Shown here in pieces: positions 42,702 to 52,371 of a stretch of DNA of 59,288 nt. This stretch comes from an uncultured Rhodospirillaceae bacterium (lineage in GTDB: Bacteria; Pseudomonadota; Alphaproteobacteria; Reyranellales; Reyranellaceae). The stretch spans positions 1 through 59,288 of the forward strand of contig CAMFGZ010000029.1 in the NCBI GenBank assembly GCA_945952105.1, in the 5' to 3' direction. The notes beneath the pieces are model-generated. The model was not told the origin of the DNA. It did not search any database and worked only from the letters and a program-made list of their open reading frames with translations. Position 1 is the stretch's first letter. The number at the start of each line of letters is the position of its first letter. The translations under genes and the position numbers were made by a program.

Positions 42702-45041
42702 ATGACCACCCTCGCCCCCATCCAGCGTCTCCGCCTTCTCCGTGAACTGGAACGCAAGGTGCTGTGGCTCAGCGCCTGGACGATCCATCACGCCAACCAC
42801 ATCCGTCCCAACCGCGACGGGCTGAAGGTCGGCGGCCACCAGGCCTCCTGCGCCTCGCTGGCGACGGTGCTGTCGGCGCTCTATTTCTCGGTGCTGCGGC
42901 CGGAGGATCGCATCGCGGTGAAGCCACATGCTTCGCCGGTCTTCCACGCGATCCAGTACCTGTTCGGGCACCAGACCCGTGAGAAGCTCGAACGCTTCCG
43001 CGCGCTGGGCGGCGCGCAGTCCTATCCGTCGCGCACCAAGGACGTGGACGATGTCGACTTCTCGACCGGCTCGGTCGGCCTCGGCGTCGCGATGACTTTG
43101 TTCTCGTCGATCGTGCAGGACTATGTGCGGCTGAAGAACCTGGGCGACGGCAAGCGGCCCACTGGTCGCATGGTGGCGCTGGTCGGCGACGCCGAGCTCG
43201 ACGAGGGCAACATCTTCGAGGCGCTGCTCGAAGGCTGGAAGCACGACGTTCGCAATCTCTGGTGGGTGATCGACTACAACCGCCAGAGCCTCGACGGCGT
43301 GGTGAACGACCGGCTGTTCGGCCGGGTCGCCGAGATGTTCGAGCTCGTCGGCTGGCGCGTCGTCACGTTGAAGTACGGCAAGCTGCTGGAGACGGCCTTT
43401 GCCCAGGCCGACGGCGCGCATCTGCGCGACTGGATCGACGCCTGCCCCAACTCGCTCTACTCGGCGCTGGTGTTCAAGGGCGGCGCCGGCTGGCGCGAGG
43501 CGCTGACGCGCGACCTCAACCAGTATCCCGGCATCCGCCGCATCCTCGACCAGCACGACGACGCGGCGCTGCACAAGTTGATGACCAACCTCGCCGGCAA
43601 CGACATGCAGGCCGTGATCGACGCCTTCGAGAACGTCACCGACGACACGCCGACCTGCTTCATCGCCTACACGATCAAGGGCCAGGGCCTGCCCTTCGCC
43701 GGTCACAAGGACAATCACTCCGGCCTGATGACGCTCGAGCAGATGGCGGGCTTCAAGAAGGGCATGGGGATCGAGGACGGCCAGGAGTGGGACAAGTTCG
43801 CGGGCCTCACCTCCGCGCCGGCCGATCTGCAGGCCTTCCTCGATGCAGCACCTTTCAACGCCGAGGGCCGCCGCCGCACAGATGCGCCGGTCGTCGCCAT
43901 CCCGGCACAGCTGACCAAGCCCAACGACAGGAAGTCGAGCACGCAGGAGGGCTTCGGCAAGATCCTGAACGCCATCGCGTCGGAGGACGGCGAACTTGCC
44001 CGCCACATCGTCACGACCTCGCCCGATGTGACGGTCTCGACCAATCTCGGCGCCTGGGTGAACCGTCGTGGCCTGTTCGGTCATACCGAGGCGGAGGACG
44101 TGTTCCGCGAGCTCAAGGTCGTGTCGGCGCAGCTTTGGCGGCAGACGCCCAAGGGTCAGCATGTCGAGCTGGGCATCGCCGAGAACAACCTGTTCATCCA
44201 GCTCGCCGCGATGGGCCTCAGCCATCAGCTGTTCGGCGCGCGCCTGCTGCCGATCGGCACGCTCTACGACCCGTTCATCGCGCGCGGCCTCGATGCGCTG
44301 AACTACGCCTGTTATCAGGATTCGCGCTTCATGCTGGTGGCGACGCCCTCCGGCGTGACGCTCGCGCCGGAAGGCGGCGCGCATCAGAGCATCCACACGC
44401 CGCTGATCGGCATCGGCCAGCCCGGCATGGTCTCGTATGAGCCGGCTTATGTCGACGAGCTGGCGGTGCTGATGCGCCATGGCTTCGAATACATGCAGCA
44501 GCCCGACGGCGGCTCGATCTACCTGCGCCTGTCGACGCGCAGCCTCGCCCAGCCCGAGCGCACGCTGACGCCGGCGCAACAGAACGACATCGTCTCCGGC
44601 GGCTACTGGTACGCCCCGCCCGAGGACGGCGCCGACGTGGCGATCGTCGCCATGGGCGCGGTGACGCCCGAGGCGGTCGCCGCGCATGAAAGCGTCGCGC
44701 GCGACTTCGGCGGCGCCGGCCTGCTGGTGCTGACTTCGCCCGACCGGCTGCACACCGACTGGCTGGCCGCGCAGCGGAATCGCGGCCGTACCGCGGGCAC
44801 GGTCGATCGCTCGGCCAGCCCGATCGAGCGACTGCTGGCTCCCTTGTCGCGCGATGCGCGCATCGTGACGGTGATGGACGGCCATCCGCTGGCCCTGTCG
44901 TGGCTGGGATCGGTGCGCGGACAGAGGGTCGTGCCGCTCGGTATCGAGAAGTTCGGCCAGTCCGGCGACATTCCCGATCTCTATCGCGCCTACGGGCTCG
45001 ACACGGCGGCGATAATCGACGCGGTGGCGCGCGCCGTCTAA
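42702..45041 (+). CDS. E1-type thiamine-diphosphate enzyme (AceE/transketolase-like)
   Basis: A 779-residue protein of the homodimeric pyruvate dehydrogenase E1 class. The ThDP motif is VALVGDAELDEGNIFEALLE continuing to VIDYNRQSLDG (about 163-200). An N-terminal GGHQASCASLATVLSALYFS and central GQGLPFAGHKDNHSGLMT with a Glu-containing HVELGIAENNLFIQL follow. It is shorter than E. coli AceE (887). No E2 or E3 gene is near. A TTG at 42696 has slightly better spacing from GGGAG, so the start may be two codons upstream. It is divergent from Lrp and ten bases before mtnA. The mdeB protein of Pseudomonas, used on 2-oxobutyrate, is a useful comparison. Confidence 0.85.
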   Translation: MTTLAPIQRLRLLRELERKVLWLSAWTIHHANHIRPNRDGLKVGGHQASCASLATVLSALYFSVLRPEDRIAVKPHASPVFHAIQYLFGHQTREKLERFRALGGAQSYPSRTKDVDDVDFSTGSVGLGVAMTLFSSIVQDYVRLKNLGDGKRPTGRMVALVGDAELDEGNIFEALLEGWKHDVRNLWWVIDYNRQSLDGVVNDRLFGRVAEMFELVGWRVVTLKYGKLLETAFAQADGAHLRDWIDACPNSLYSALVFKGGAGWREALTRDLNQYPGIRRILDQHDDAALHKLMTNLAGNDMQAVIDAFENVTDDTPTCFIAYTIKGQGLPFAGHKDNHSGLMTLEQMAGFKKGMGIEDGQEWDKFAGLTSAPADLQAFLDAAPFNAEGRRRTDAPVVAIPAQLTKPNDRKSSTQEGFGKILNAIASEDGELARHIVTTSPDVTVSTNLGAWVNRRGLFGHTEAEDVFRELKVVSAQLWRQTPKGQHVELGIAENNLFIQLAAMGLSHQLFGARLLPIGTLYDPFIARGLDALNYACYQDSRFMLVATPSGVTLAPEGGAHQSIHTPLIGIGQPGMVSYEPAYVDELAVLMRHGFEYMQQPDGGSIYLRLSTRSLAQPERTLTPAQQNDIVSGGYWYAPPEDGADVAIVAMGAVTPEAVAAHESVARDFGGAGLLVLTSPDRLHTDWLAAQRNRGRTAGTVDRSASPIERLLAPLSRDARIVTVMDGHPLALSWLGSVRGQRVVPLGIEKFGQSGDIPDLYRAYGLDTAAIIDAVARAV

Positions 45042-45050
45042 ACTGGCGGC

Positions 45051-46166
45051 GTGAAAGTAGACGGCACACCTTACCGAACCATCTGGCTCGGCGCCGACGG
45101 CACGACCGTCCAGGCCATCGACCAGACCCTGCTGCCCCACCGCTTCGTCGTGCGCGATTTCCGCACGATGGAGGATGCCGAGATGGCGATCCGCACCATG
45201 ATCGTGCGCGGCGCGCCGCTGATCGGCGCGGCTGCCGCCTACGGCATGGCGCTGGCCATGGCGACCGACCCGTCCGACGCGATGCTCACGCGCGCCTACA
45301 CGGTGCTGCTGGAGTCACGGCCGACGGCCGTGAACTTGCGCTGGGCACTCGACGACCTTCGGGCGCTGCTGGCGCCGTTGCCGCCGGCAATGCGCCGTGA
45401 AGCCGCTTATCGCCGCGCCGCCGAGATCTGCGACGAGGATGCCGAGATCTGCCGCCGCATCGGCGAGAACGGGCTTGGCCTCATCCGCAAACTGAAGCCG
45501 CGCGGCAAGGGCGGGCGCATCAACGCCCTCACCCATTGCAACGCGGGCTGGCTCGCCACCGTCGACTGGGGGACCGCGCTGGCGCCAATCTACCAGGCGC
45601 ACGATGCCGGCATTCCCATCCATGTCTGGGTCGACGAGACTCGCCCCCGCAATCAAGGCGCCAGCCTGACGGCGTGGGAGCTGGGCAAGCACGGCGTGCC
45701 GCACACGGTGATCGCCGACAATGCCGGCGGCCATCTGATGCAGCACGACCACGTCGACTTCGTCATCACCGGCACCGACCGCACGACGCGCGGCGGCGAT
45801 GTCTGCAACAAGATCGGCACCTACCTGAAGGCACTGGCCGCGCACGACAACGGCGTACCCTTCTATGTCGGGCTGCCCTATCCGACCATCGACTGGACGA
45901 TCCTCGACGGCGTGCGCGACATCCTGATCGAGGAACGCAGCGCGCGCGAAGTGTCCCACATGACCGGGCGTTTGGTGAAAGAGGGGGCCGAGTCGGGCGA
46001 GCTTGCCACGGTGCAAATCCTCCCCGAGGGCAGCGCCGGTGCCAATCCCGCCTTCGACGTGACGCCGGCCCGTCTCGTGACGGCACTGATCACCGAGCGT
46101 GGCGTGTGCGAGGCCAGCGAAGCCGGCCTGCTATCGCTCTATCCCGAGCAGTCGCGGGCGGCGTGA
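45051..46166 (+). CDS. mtnA: S-methyl-5-thioribose-1-phosphate isomerase
   Basis: A 371-residue enzyme of the eIF2B-like fold that converts methylthioribose-1-phosphate to methylthioribulose-1-phosphate in methionine salvage. IRTMIVRGAPLIGAAAAYGM, the catalytic Cys in ALTHCNAGWLATVDWGTALA (about residue 162) and the catalytic Asp in VITGTDRTTRGGDVCNKIGT (about 242) are present. The start is GTG at 45051, ten bases after the E1-like gene, and the stop overlaps the MFS start as GTGA. No other salvage gene (mtnB, C, D, K, P) is in the window. Confidence 0.93.
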   Translation: MKVDGTPYRTIWLGADGTTVQAIDQTLLPHRFVVRDFRTMEDAEMAIRTMIVRGAPLIGAAAAYGMALAMATDPSDAMLTRAYTVLLESRPTAVNLRWALDDLRALLAPLPPAMRREAAYRRAAEICDEDAEICRRIGENGLGLIRKLKPRGKGGRINALTHCNAGWLATVDWGTALAPIYQAHDAGIPIHVWVDETRPRNQGASLTAWELGKHGVPHTVIADNAGGHLMQHDHVDFVITGTDRTTRGGDVCNKIGTYLKALAAHDNGVPFYVGLPYPTIDWTILDGVRDILIEERSAREVSHMTGRLVKEGAESGELATVQILPEGSAGANPAFDVTPARLVTALITERGVCEASEAGLLSLYPEQSRAA

Positions 46167-47347
46167 AGGTCACCCCAGCGGCCAAGGCCACCATCGGGCT
46201 TTGCCTCACCCAGATCGTGGGCTGGGGCACCACCTTCCTGATGCCCTCGGTGCTGGGCCGCCACATCGAGCGCGATCTCGGGCTGCCGAGCGAGGTCGTC
46301 TATGGCGGCATCACCGTGATGTTCGGCGTCGGGGCGCTGTTTGCGCCCTGGGTCGGCCGCCTGCTCGACCGTACCGGGGCGCGCTCCGTGATGGCCGCCG
46401 GCTCCGTCGTCTACGCACTGTCGCTTGCCGCGCTCTCCTTCTCGCAGGGGCTGGTGAGCTATCTCCTGTGCTGGGCCGCCATGGGTATCGCCTCGACCCT
46501 GGCGTTGAACACACCGGCCAGCATCGCGCTGGCGCAGATCGCCGGCAGCCGCGCGCGCCAGGCGATCGCGATCCTGGCCATCATCGGCGGCTTCGCCTCG
46601 ACCGTCTTCTGGCCAGTCTCCGAGGCACTCGAAGTCTTCATGAGCTGGCGCGGCGTGCTGCTGATCTATGCCGCGATCCATCTCCTGGTCTGCGCGCCGG
46701 TCCACCTGCTGGTGCTGCCCGGCCGCCCGGCCGTGGGTACGCACGCCGCGGCCGGCACGACGGCGTCGCCCCCGCCGTCAGACCAGACGAAACGCATTTT
46801 CCTGCTGCTGGCGGTCGCCTTTTCCTGCGGCGCCTTCATCTTCACCGGCTTCATCGTGCACGCGATCGGCGTGCTGCGCGGCCTCGGCCACGATCCCGCC
46901 TCGGCCCTGCTGCTGGCCTCGCTGATCGGGCCGGCGCAGGTGGCGGTGCGCCTGGTCGAGCTGATGTTCGGCCATCGCTACGCGATCAGCAGCTCGGCCC
47001 TGTTCGCCGCCGCCGTCCTGCCGCTTGGCCTGGGCCTTGCCCTGTTGGCTGGCGGCAATTTCGCGGTCGCGCTGCTCTGCCTGATCGGATACGGAATCGC
47101 CAACGGCCTGAAGGCGGTGCTGCGTGCAACGCTCCCTCTCGCGCTCTTCGGGCGCGCCCAGTTCGGCACCTATCTCGGCCGGCTCGCGCTGCCTCAGGGC
47201 ATCGTCTCGGCCGCCGCGCCACCGGTCCTTGCTGCCGTGATGGCCAATTACGGCGCCGAGGGCGTGCTCGCCGTCACCTTCGTGGTCGCCACGGTGGCGC
47301 TCGTCGCCACGATCCTGCTGGTGCGCGCGAGCGGTACGGTCCGCTGA
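46163..47347 (+). CDS. Major facilitator superfamily transporter
   Basis: A 394-residue inner-membrane protein with about twelve transmembrane helices. The start of the first half has VGWGTTFLMPSVLGRHIERD, and the MFS loop 2-3 motif is seen as GRLLDRTGARSVMAAG. A central loop with TTASPPPSDQTKRIF divides the halves. The start is GTG at 46163, overlapping the mtnA stop, so it is coupled to mtnA. The substrate is unknown; its operon suggests a pathway metabolite. Its TGA lies back to back with that of the convergent gene. Confidence 0.87.
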   Translation: MKVTPAAKATIGLCLTQIVGWGTTFLMPSVLGRHIERDLGLPSEVVYGGITVMFGVGALFAPWVGRLLDRTGARSVMAAGSVVYALSLAALSFSQGLVSYLLCWAAMGIASTLALNTPASIALAQIAGSRARQAIAILAIIGGFASTVFWPVSEALEVFMSWRGVLLIYAAIHLLVCAPVHLLVLPGRPAVGTHAAAGTTASPPPSDQTKRIFLLLAVAFSCGAFIFTGFIVHAIGVLRGLGHDPASALLLASLIGPAQVAVRLVELMFGHRYAISSSALFAAAVLPLGLGLALLAGGNFAVALLCLIGYGIANGLKAVLRATLPLALFGRAQFGTYLGRLALPQGIVSAAAPPVLAAVMANYGAEGVLAVTFVVATVALVATILLVRASGTVR

Positions 47348-47536
47348 TCAGGAACGCCTATTCACCACGGACGGCGTCATCAAGGACCGCAGCAGTGACC
47401 AGAGGACGATTGCGAGCGGCACCGACAGCGTGACCCACGACAGGACGCGCCACGGTCCCTCGCCGCCCAGCAGCGCCGACAAGAGGCCGACCACGGTCAA
47501 CACCGCCAGCAGTGCAGGCCAACGCCATGTCTTCAC
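47348..47536 (-). CDS. Small two-helix membrane protein of the iron block
   Basis: A 62-residue protein with two hydrophobic helices, WPALLAVLTVVGLLSALLGG and VLSWVTLSVPLAIVLWSLL. The start is GTG at 47536, overlapping the PepSY TGA as GTGA; the frame is open to 47608, but that part is antisense-like and inside PepSY. It is the last of the eleven-gene iron block. It may be a small accessory of the PepSY reductase; no family assignment is possible from sequence. Confidence 0.7.
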   Translation of the reverse strand: MKTWRWPALLAVLTVVGLLSALLGGEGPWRVLSWVTLSVPLAIVLWSLLRSLMTPSVVNRRS

Positions 47537-48705
47537 GTCGAGTGCGCCTGCACCGCCGCCTCTTCGCGCAGGCGCGCCTCGAAGGGCGAACGGCGGCGCG
47601 AGAGCCACAGATAAAGACCGCTACCCAGCACGACGATGGTCACGAGGTCGAGCAGCGCCCAGATGATCTTCAGCGGCAAGCCGCCATAGTCGCCAAAGTG
47701 CAACGGCCGAGACACCTGCAGCGTGCGCAGGTACCACGGCATTTCGACGACGCTGGTGAGCTGGCCGCTGACCACGTCGACCAGCACCGGCGTGAACAGG
47801 CGCGCGGTGAGCGCGGCGTCGCCCTTGGTCCAGATCAGGTAGTGATGCGCGCTTCCAACCCGGCCGTTCGGGAACACCACGCTGGTCGGCCGTCGTCCCG
47901 GCAGGATGTTCGCCGCGAGATCGTAGGCCGCCTGCACCGAGGAGAAGGACGCCGCCTCGGGCACCGCCTGCCCGCGATAGGGCTTCAGCATCTCCTGGAC
48001 ATGGGTGCGCTGCCACACCGCGAAGAGCGGCCGAGACAGCTCGTTCATCACGCCGGTCGCGCCGACCACCAGCGCCCAGGCGATCGTCACTACGCCCAAC
48101 ATGTTGTGCAGGTCGAGCCACCATAGGCGCCGCGACGCCCCGCGCAACTCGCCGAACTTCTGCCGCCGCGCGAAGGGCGCGTAGAGCACGCCGCCCGACA
48201 CGGTGGCCACCACGAATACCAGCCCCATGAAGCCCAGGAACAGTTCGCCCGGCAGTTCGGCGAAGAGGTCGCGATGCAGACGCAGCATCAGGTCGACGAA
48301 GGTGAGCGGACGCACCTCGGCGGGCTCGATCTCGTTGCGGAACTCACCGGTCCGCGAATCGAAGCGCAGGCGGCTCGCGGTCTTCGGCTCGGCCGTCGGC
48401 GAAGGCAGCATGCCAACCGAGACCTGCGGCTCGTCGTCGTCGACGAAGACGAACCAGACGTGATGGTCGGGCCGCCTCTCCTTCGCCGCCGCGACGATGC
48501 GATCGAGGTTGGCGAGTGGCATGTCCGCCGGCAGGTCGGCGTAGGGCGGCTGGTCGCCGAGAAGTTCGTTCAGCTCGTCGCTGAAAATCAGCGGCAGGCC
48601 AGTGATGCAGAACAGCAGCAGGAAGACCGTGCAGGCGAGGCTGGTCCATTTGTGGACCAGCGCCCAGCGCCTGAGTCTCTTAATATCTCCGCGCGCGCGC
48701 GCCAT
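47533..48705 (-). CDS. PepSY-associated membrane protein (siderophore reductase-like)
   Basis: A 390-residue protein with four transmembrane helices: one near residue 20-45, one at about 163-185, one at about 205-225 and one near 345-370. Periplasmic PepSY-like segments and conserved membrane His residues (LHRDLFAEL, WWLDLHNML, LHFGDYGG) match PepSY_TM proteins, some of which reduce ferric siderophores with a haem-like or quinone-linked route. It is eight bases after the TonB-dependent receptor, consistent with iron release from an imported siderophore. Confidence 0.9.
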   Translation of the reverse strand: MARARGDIKRLRRWALVHKWTSLACTVFLLLFCITGLPLIFSDELNELLGDQPPYADLPADMPLANLDRIVAAAKERRPDHHVWFVFVDDDEPQVSVGMLPSPTAEPKTASRLRFDSRTGEFRNEIEPAEVRPLTFVDLMLRLHRDLFAELPGELFLGFMGLVFVVATVSGGVLYAPFARRQKFGELRGASRRLWWLDLHNMLGVVTIAWALVVGATGVMNELSRPLFAVWQRTHVQEMLKPYRGQAVPEAASFSSVQAAYDLAANILPGRRPTSVVFPNGRVGSAHHYLIWTKGDAALTARLFTPVLVDVVSGQLTSVVEMPWYLRTLQVSRPLHFGDYGGLPLKIIWALLDLVTIVVLGSGLYLWLSRRRSPFEARLREEAAVQAHST

Positions 48706-48713
48706 CGGCCCGG

Positions 48714-51134
48714 TCAGAAATCGGTGCTGAGCGATAACAGGAACGTCCGCGGCGCGCCCATCGCGAGGCCGAAGGTGCTGGTCGCCGAAGCCCAGTAGTT
48801 GGCATCGAACAGATTCTCGACGTTGAGGCGCAGCGCCACCGGCTTGCCGTCCGGCCGGTCGAACACATAACGCACGCCGGCGTCGAAGCGCGTCCAGCCG
48901 GGAATGCTCTGGTAGTTGGTCGGATCGAGATACTGCGCGCTCGTGTAGATCATGCGTCCCGAGAAGGTCAGGCCCTTGAGGAAGCTCGCGTCCCACTCCG
49001 CGCCGAGATTAAGCTGGACGTTGGGAACGCCCGGCGCGGTCTTGCCCTGCGTGAGAGGAGTCGCGGTGCTGAGCAGCTTGCCCTCGAGCAGCGTGATGCC
49101 GCCCAGGGGCCGGAAGCCTTCCCACGGTTCCCCGAAGACCATCAGCTCGATGCCCTGGTTACGCTGGATGCCGTCGACCGCAAACGTGGCCGTGGACGGA
49201 TTGGTGAAGCCCGAGGGTTGGTCGATCTGGAACAGGCTGAGCGTCGTCGCGAACTTGCCGAAATCGACCTTGGCGCCGACCTCGTACTGCCTGGTCTTCA
49301 TCGGCGCGAACATCTGGCCGGCGTTGACCGTGCCGGCGGGCGCCGTCGGTCCCTGCTGCAGCCCCTCGATCCAGTTGCCGTAGATCGAGACGTTATCCCA
49401 AGGCTTCACGATGAAGCCGAGCGCCGGCGAGAAGGCACTCTGATCGTAGGACGCCGTGATCGCGCCGGTCACGTTGCTGAAGTTGCTGACCTGCACGCGC
49501 TGCAGGCGGCCGCCGAAGACGAACTGGATACGCTCGTCGAACACCGACGCCACGTCCGCCACGGCAAGGCTCGTGAGCTGGGTGCCGGCGATCTTGGGTG
49601 GATTGAGGGTCGGCACGAAGGGTTTGGCGACGAAGGTGGGATTGTAGAGGTTCGACGGGATGGCGACGAGGATGGGCGAGAGCGAGCCGTTCTCCAAATA
49701 GACCCGCGTGCCGGTGACCGACAGAGCATGGTTCACCGGCCCGGTATTGGCGCGGCCTCGCACCCCGGCCGTTTGCGTGTCGGCGTTCGACCAGCCAGGG
49801 AAATTGAACGGTGCATCGGTCAGGTTGCCGTTGGCATTGGTGATCGTGGCGAAGCCCGACAGGCTGGAATAGCGCTGCTTGCGGCCTCCGATCGCCGCAA
49901 AGGCCGTCCAGTCGGGCGTGATGTCGAACTCGCCCTGCACGGCGCCGAACAGGTCGTCGGTTTGCATGTAGGTCCAGGGCTGGAACCAGTTGGCCCGTCC
50001 GCCCGGCGCCACCGGCACCGCGACACCCGCGGCGACATAGCTGGGACGCAGCGGCGAGTTCACGGTCTGCGTCTGGTAGCCGTAATCGAACGAGAGCCGG
50101 ACGCGATCGCCCTTGAAGTCCATGCCAAAGACCGCGGCGCCCAGCTCCTGCGTCTGGCGATCGACGGCCGTCGAGCCGTTGCGATAGGTGCCGTTGAAGC
50201 GCACGCCGAATTCCTTGTCGCCGCCGAAGCGGCGGCCGAAATCGACGTTGCCGCCGAACTGCGCGCCAGTGGCATAGGTGGCGGTGACGCGGTTGAGCGG
50301 ATCGTTGGTCGCGCGCTTCGGCACCAAGTTGACGGAGCCGCTCACACTGCCGAAGGGTGGCATGCCGTTCAGCATCGCATTCGGCCCCTTCAGGATCTCG
50401 ACGCGGTCGAGATAGTCCGGCAGCACCTGGACCGGGGGCGCGACACCATAGAGACCGTTGAAGGCCCAATCGTTATTGTTGAAGCTGAATCCGCGAATCA
50501 TCAACGGCGTCGTATAGCTGGACGCCGACCAGGAATTGCGCACCGATGGATCGTTGGCGACGACGTCCGCGAGGGTGCGCGCATTCTGGTTGCGCATGAG
50601 CTCGGACGTGTAGCTCGTCTGGTTGAACGGCGTGTTCATGAAGGTGCGTTCGCCGAGGATACCGACCTGCCCGCCGGTCGCCACCTGTCCGCCCGCATAG
50701 GCAGGCAGCGGATTGTCGATCATGGCCTGCGGCGGGACATTGACGCCCTGCACTTGCACGGGATCGAGCTGCAGGGCGCCAGAGGTCGCACCTTGTTCGA
50801 CCCGGTGCAGCGCGATCGTCGCGCCCGAACTGGTAAACGTGAGCCCTGTCCCGGCGAGAAGCTGCTGCAGCGCCTCATTCACGCCGAGAGAGCCCTGCAC
50901 GCCCGAAGTCGAAAGACCGCGCACGAGCGCGGCGTCGGCCGTGATCTGGCGACCGGATTGTTGGCCGAACAGAACCAGCGCGCTGGCCAGCGTCTGCGGT
51001 GGAATATTGTAGGCGCGCGGGTTCACCGCTTGCGCGGTCTCGAGGCCCGGCGCCACGGGCTGCGCCCAAGCCGCCCTGCCGCTCACCGTCGCCGCTGCCA
51101 GAACGAACGCCGCTCCTGCCAAACTCTTCTTCAC
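48714..51134 (-). CDS. TonB-dependent siderophore receptor with STN domain
   Basis: An 806-residue outer-membrane receptor. A signal peptide (SLAGAAFVLAAATVSGRAAW) is followed by an STN domain at about 50-105 (LASALVLFGQQSGRQITADA), the domain used by FecA-type transducers to talk to FecR. The plug domain at about 170-270 has ARTLADVVANDPSVRNS and VEILKGPNAMLNG. The rest is a beta barrel ending in SLSTDF with the terminal Phe. The start is GTG at 51134 with GGGGGAG before it. The neighbouring FecR and FecI-like genes indicate ferric-siderophore-induced transcription. Confidence 0.94.
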   Translation of the reverse strand: MKKSLAGAAFVLAAATVSGRAAWAQPVAPGLETAQAVNPRAYNIPPQTLASALVLFGQQSGRQITADAALVRGLSTSGVQGSLGVNEALQQLLAGTGLTFTSSGATIALHRVEQGATSGALQLDPVQVQGVNVPPQAMIDNPLPAYAGGQVATGGQVGILGERTFMNTPFNQTSYTSELMRNQNARTLADVVANDPSVRNSWSASSYTTPLMIRGFSFNNNDWAFNGLYGVAPPVQVLPDYLDRVEILKGPNAMLNGMPPFGSVSGSVNLVPKRATNDPLNRVTATYATGAQFGGNVDFGRRFGGDKEFGVRFNGTYRNGSTAVDRQTQELGAAVFGMDFKGDRVRLSFDYGYQTQTVNSPLRPSYVAAGVAVPVAPGGRANWFQPWTYMQTDDLFGAVQGEFDITPDWTAFAAIGGRKQRYSSLSGFATITNANGNLTDAPFNFPGWSNADTQTAGVRGRANTGPVNHALSVTGTRVYLENGSLSPILVAIPSNLYNPTFVAKPFVPTLNPPKIAGTQLTSLAVADVASVFDERIQFVFGGRLQRVQVSNFSNVTGAITASYDQSAFSPALGFIVKPWDNVSIYGNWIEGLQQGPTAPAGTVNAGQMFAPMKTRQYEVGAKVDFGKFATTLSLFQIDQPSGFTNPSTATFAVDGIQRNQGIELMVFGEPWEGFRPLGGITLLEGKLLSTATPLTQGKTAPGVPNVQLNLGAEWDASFLKGLTFSGRMIYTSAQYLDPTNYQSIPGWTRFDAGVRYVFDRPDGKPVALRLNVENLFDANYWASATSTFGLAMGAPRTFLLSLSTDF

Positions 51135-51268
51135 GCTGTACTCCCCCGCGCGGACACGGGAGCTGGCACGCAGTCGCGGCGGCTCGCCCTCTCGGGCTTG
51201 AGCGGTCCTGCTCCCCTACTGAGACAACGACGCAGCCGGACCGGATTCTAAAGAAACTGCCGGCGCGC

Positions 51269-52279
51269 TCAGTTTGCGGAAACGACCAGCAACCAGGGCG
51301 TCACGCGGCGCACCTTTGCACCGTGGGCACGCGCAATGCCGCGCAAAGCTTCCTCGGGATCGGCGAGATTGTAGACGCCGGTGATGCGACGGGTGCCGAG
51401 CGAAGCATCCGCCAGGACGATGGAACCACCATAGTATCGGCGGAGCTGATCGACGGCGTCCTGCAGGCTCCTGTCCTGCGCGAGAAGCTGGCCGGTCCTC
51501 CAGCCCGCGACGAGTTGCGGCGCTTCGGTCCCGCGCTGGGCAAGACCGCTCCATCCGACGCGGACCGTGTCGCCGGCAACGAGGCGTTCCGCCGTGCCCG
51601 ACACCGTCGAGGCAACCTGCACGATGCCTTCCTGAACACCGACGCCAACGCCGTCACTGTCACGACGAACCTCGAAGCTCGTGCCGACGACTGTGGTGCG
51701 CACGGAGCCGGCCTTGACATGAAACGGCCGCGTCGGATCGGGCTTCACCTGAAAGAAGGCCTCGCCCTCCAGGAGCCGGACCTGCCGCTCGCCGGCGGTG
51801 AACGACACCGCAATGGCACTGGAAGCCGACAGCATGACGATGCTGCCGTCTTCCAGATCGAAGCTGCGCAGCTCGGCCGTCGAGGTGACGTGATCGGCTT
51901 GCAACCGCACCATCGCCGCCGGCGCTACGACGAGCGCGACCGCGGCGGCGGCCATGGCGCCCATCGCGGCAAGCGCCCAGCGACCACGAACCTTCTGCCA
52001 GAGACTCTCGCTCGCGCGGACGGGCGCCGGTCGAGCCTTGCTCCGCCGTTGCGCGAGAAAGGGTTGCCACTTGTCCGCATGTACCGGCGCCACGGCGCCA
52101 GCCAGATCCGACACGCGTGCAGTCGCCGCCCAGGCCGCTTCGTTTAGCGCGCTCGTGGCGCGCCACACCTCGAAGCGCTGGCGCAGGGCGCGATCTTCCG
52201 GCTCCTCGCGCAGGAGGATCAGCCATTCGGTGGCTTCGCGCGAGGCACGTTGTCGTGCCGGATCCGTCGTCGCTTCCAT
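51269..52279 (-). CDS. FecR-family anti-sigma/signal transducer
   Basis: A 336-residue inner-membrane protein. The N-terminal cytoplasmic DUF4880-like part (ATEWLILLREEPEDRALRQR) leads to one transmembrane helix at about residues 115-137, then a periplasmic FecR domain with LRSFDLEDGSIVMLSASSAI, VRLLEGEAFFQVKPD and FHVKAGSVRTTVVGTSFEV. The ATG at 52279 has GGAGAAGG just before it, so it is preferred over in-frame codons up to 52309. It relays receptor occupancy to the sigma factor encoded immediately upstream. The gene order sigma-fecR-receptor is the Fec paradigm. Confidence 0.92.
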   Translation of the reverse strand: MEATTDPARQRASREATEWLILLREEPEDRALRQRFEVWRATSALNEAAWAATARVSDLAGAVAPVHADKWQPFLAQRRSKARPAPVRASESLWQKVRGRWALAAMGAMAAAAVALVVAPAAMVRLQADHVTSTAELRSFDLEDGSIVMLSASSAIAVSFTAGERQVRLLEGEAFFQVKPDPTRPFHVKAGSVRTTVVGTSFEVRRDSDGVGVGVQEGIVQVASTVSGTAERLVAGDTVRVGWSGLAQRGTEAPQLVAGWRTGQLLAQDRSLQDAVDQLRRYYGGSIVLADASLGTRRITGVYNLADPEEALRGIARAHGAKVRRVTPWLLVVSAN

Positions 52280-52371
52280 CCCTTCTCCCGTGCGGCCACG
52301 CCCCTGCAACCGACTGCGGGCAAGCTCCTATTCCGTCAACGATTCAACGGAAGAAGATTCTAGAAATAGTG

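Noticed and set aside
42621..45140. An 839-codon minus-strand ORF opposite the E1-like gene
   Set aside because: It is antisense to a clear ThDP enzyme; the sequence is His/Arg/Gln-rich with no family likeness.
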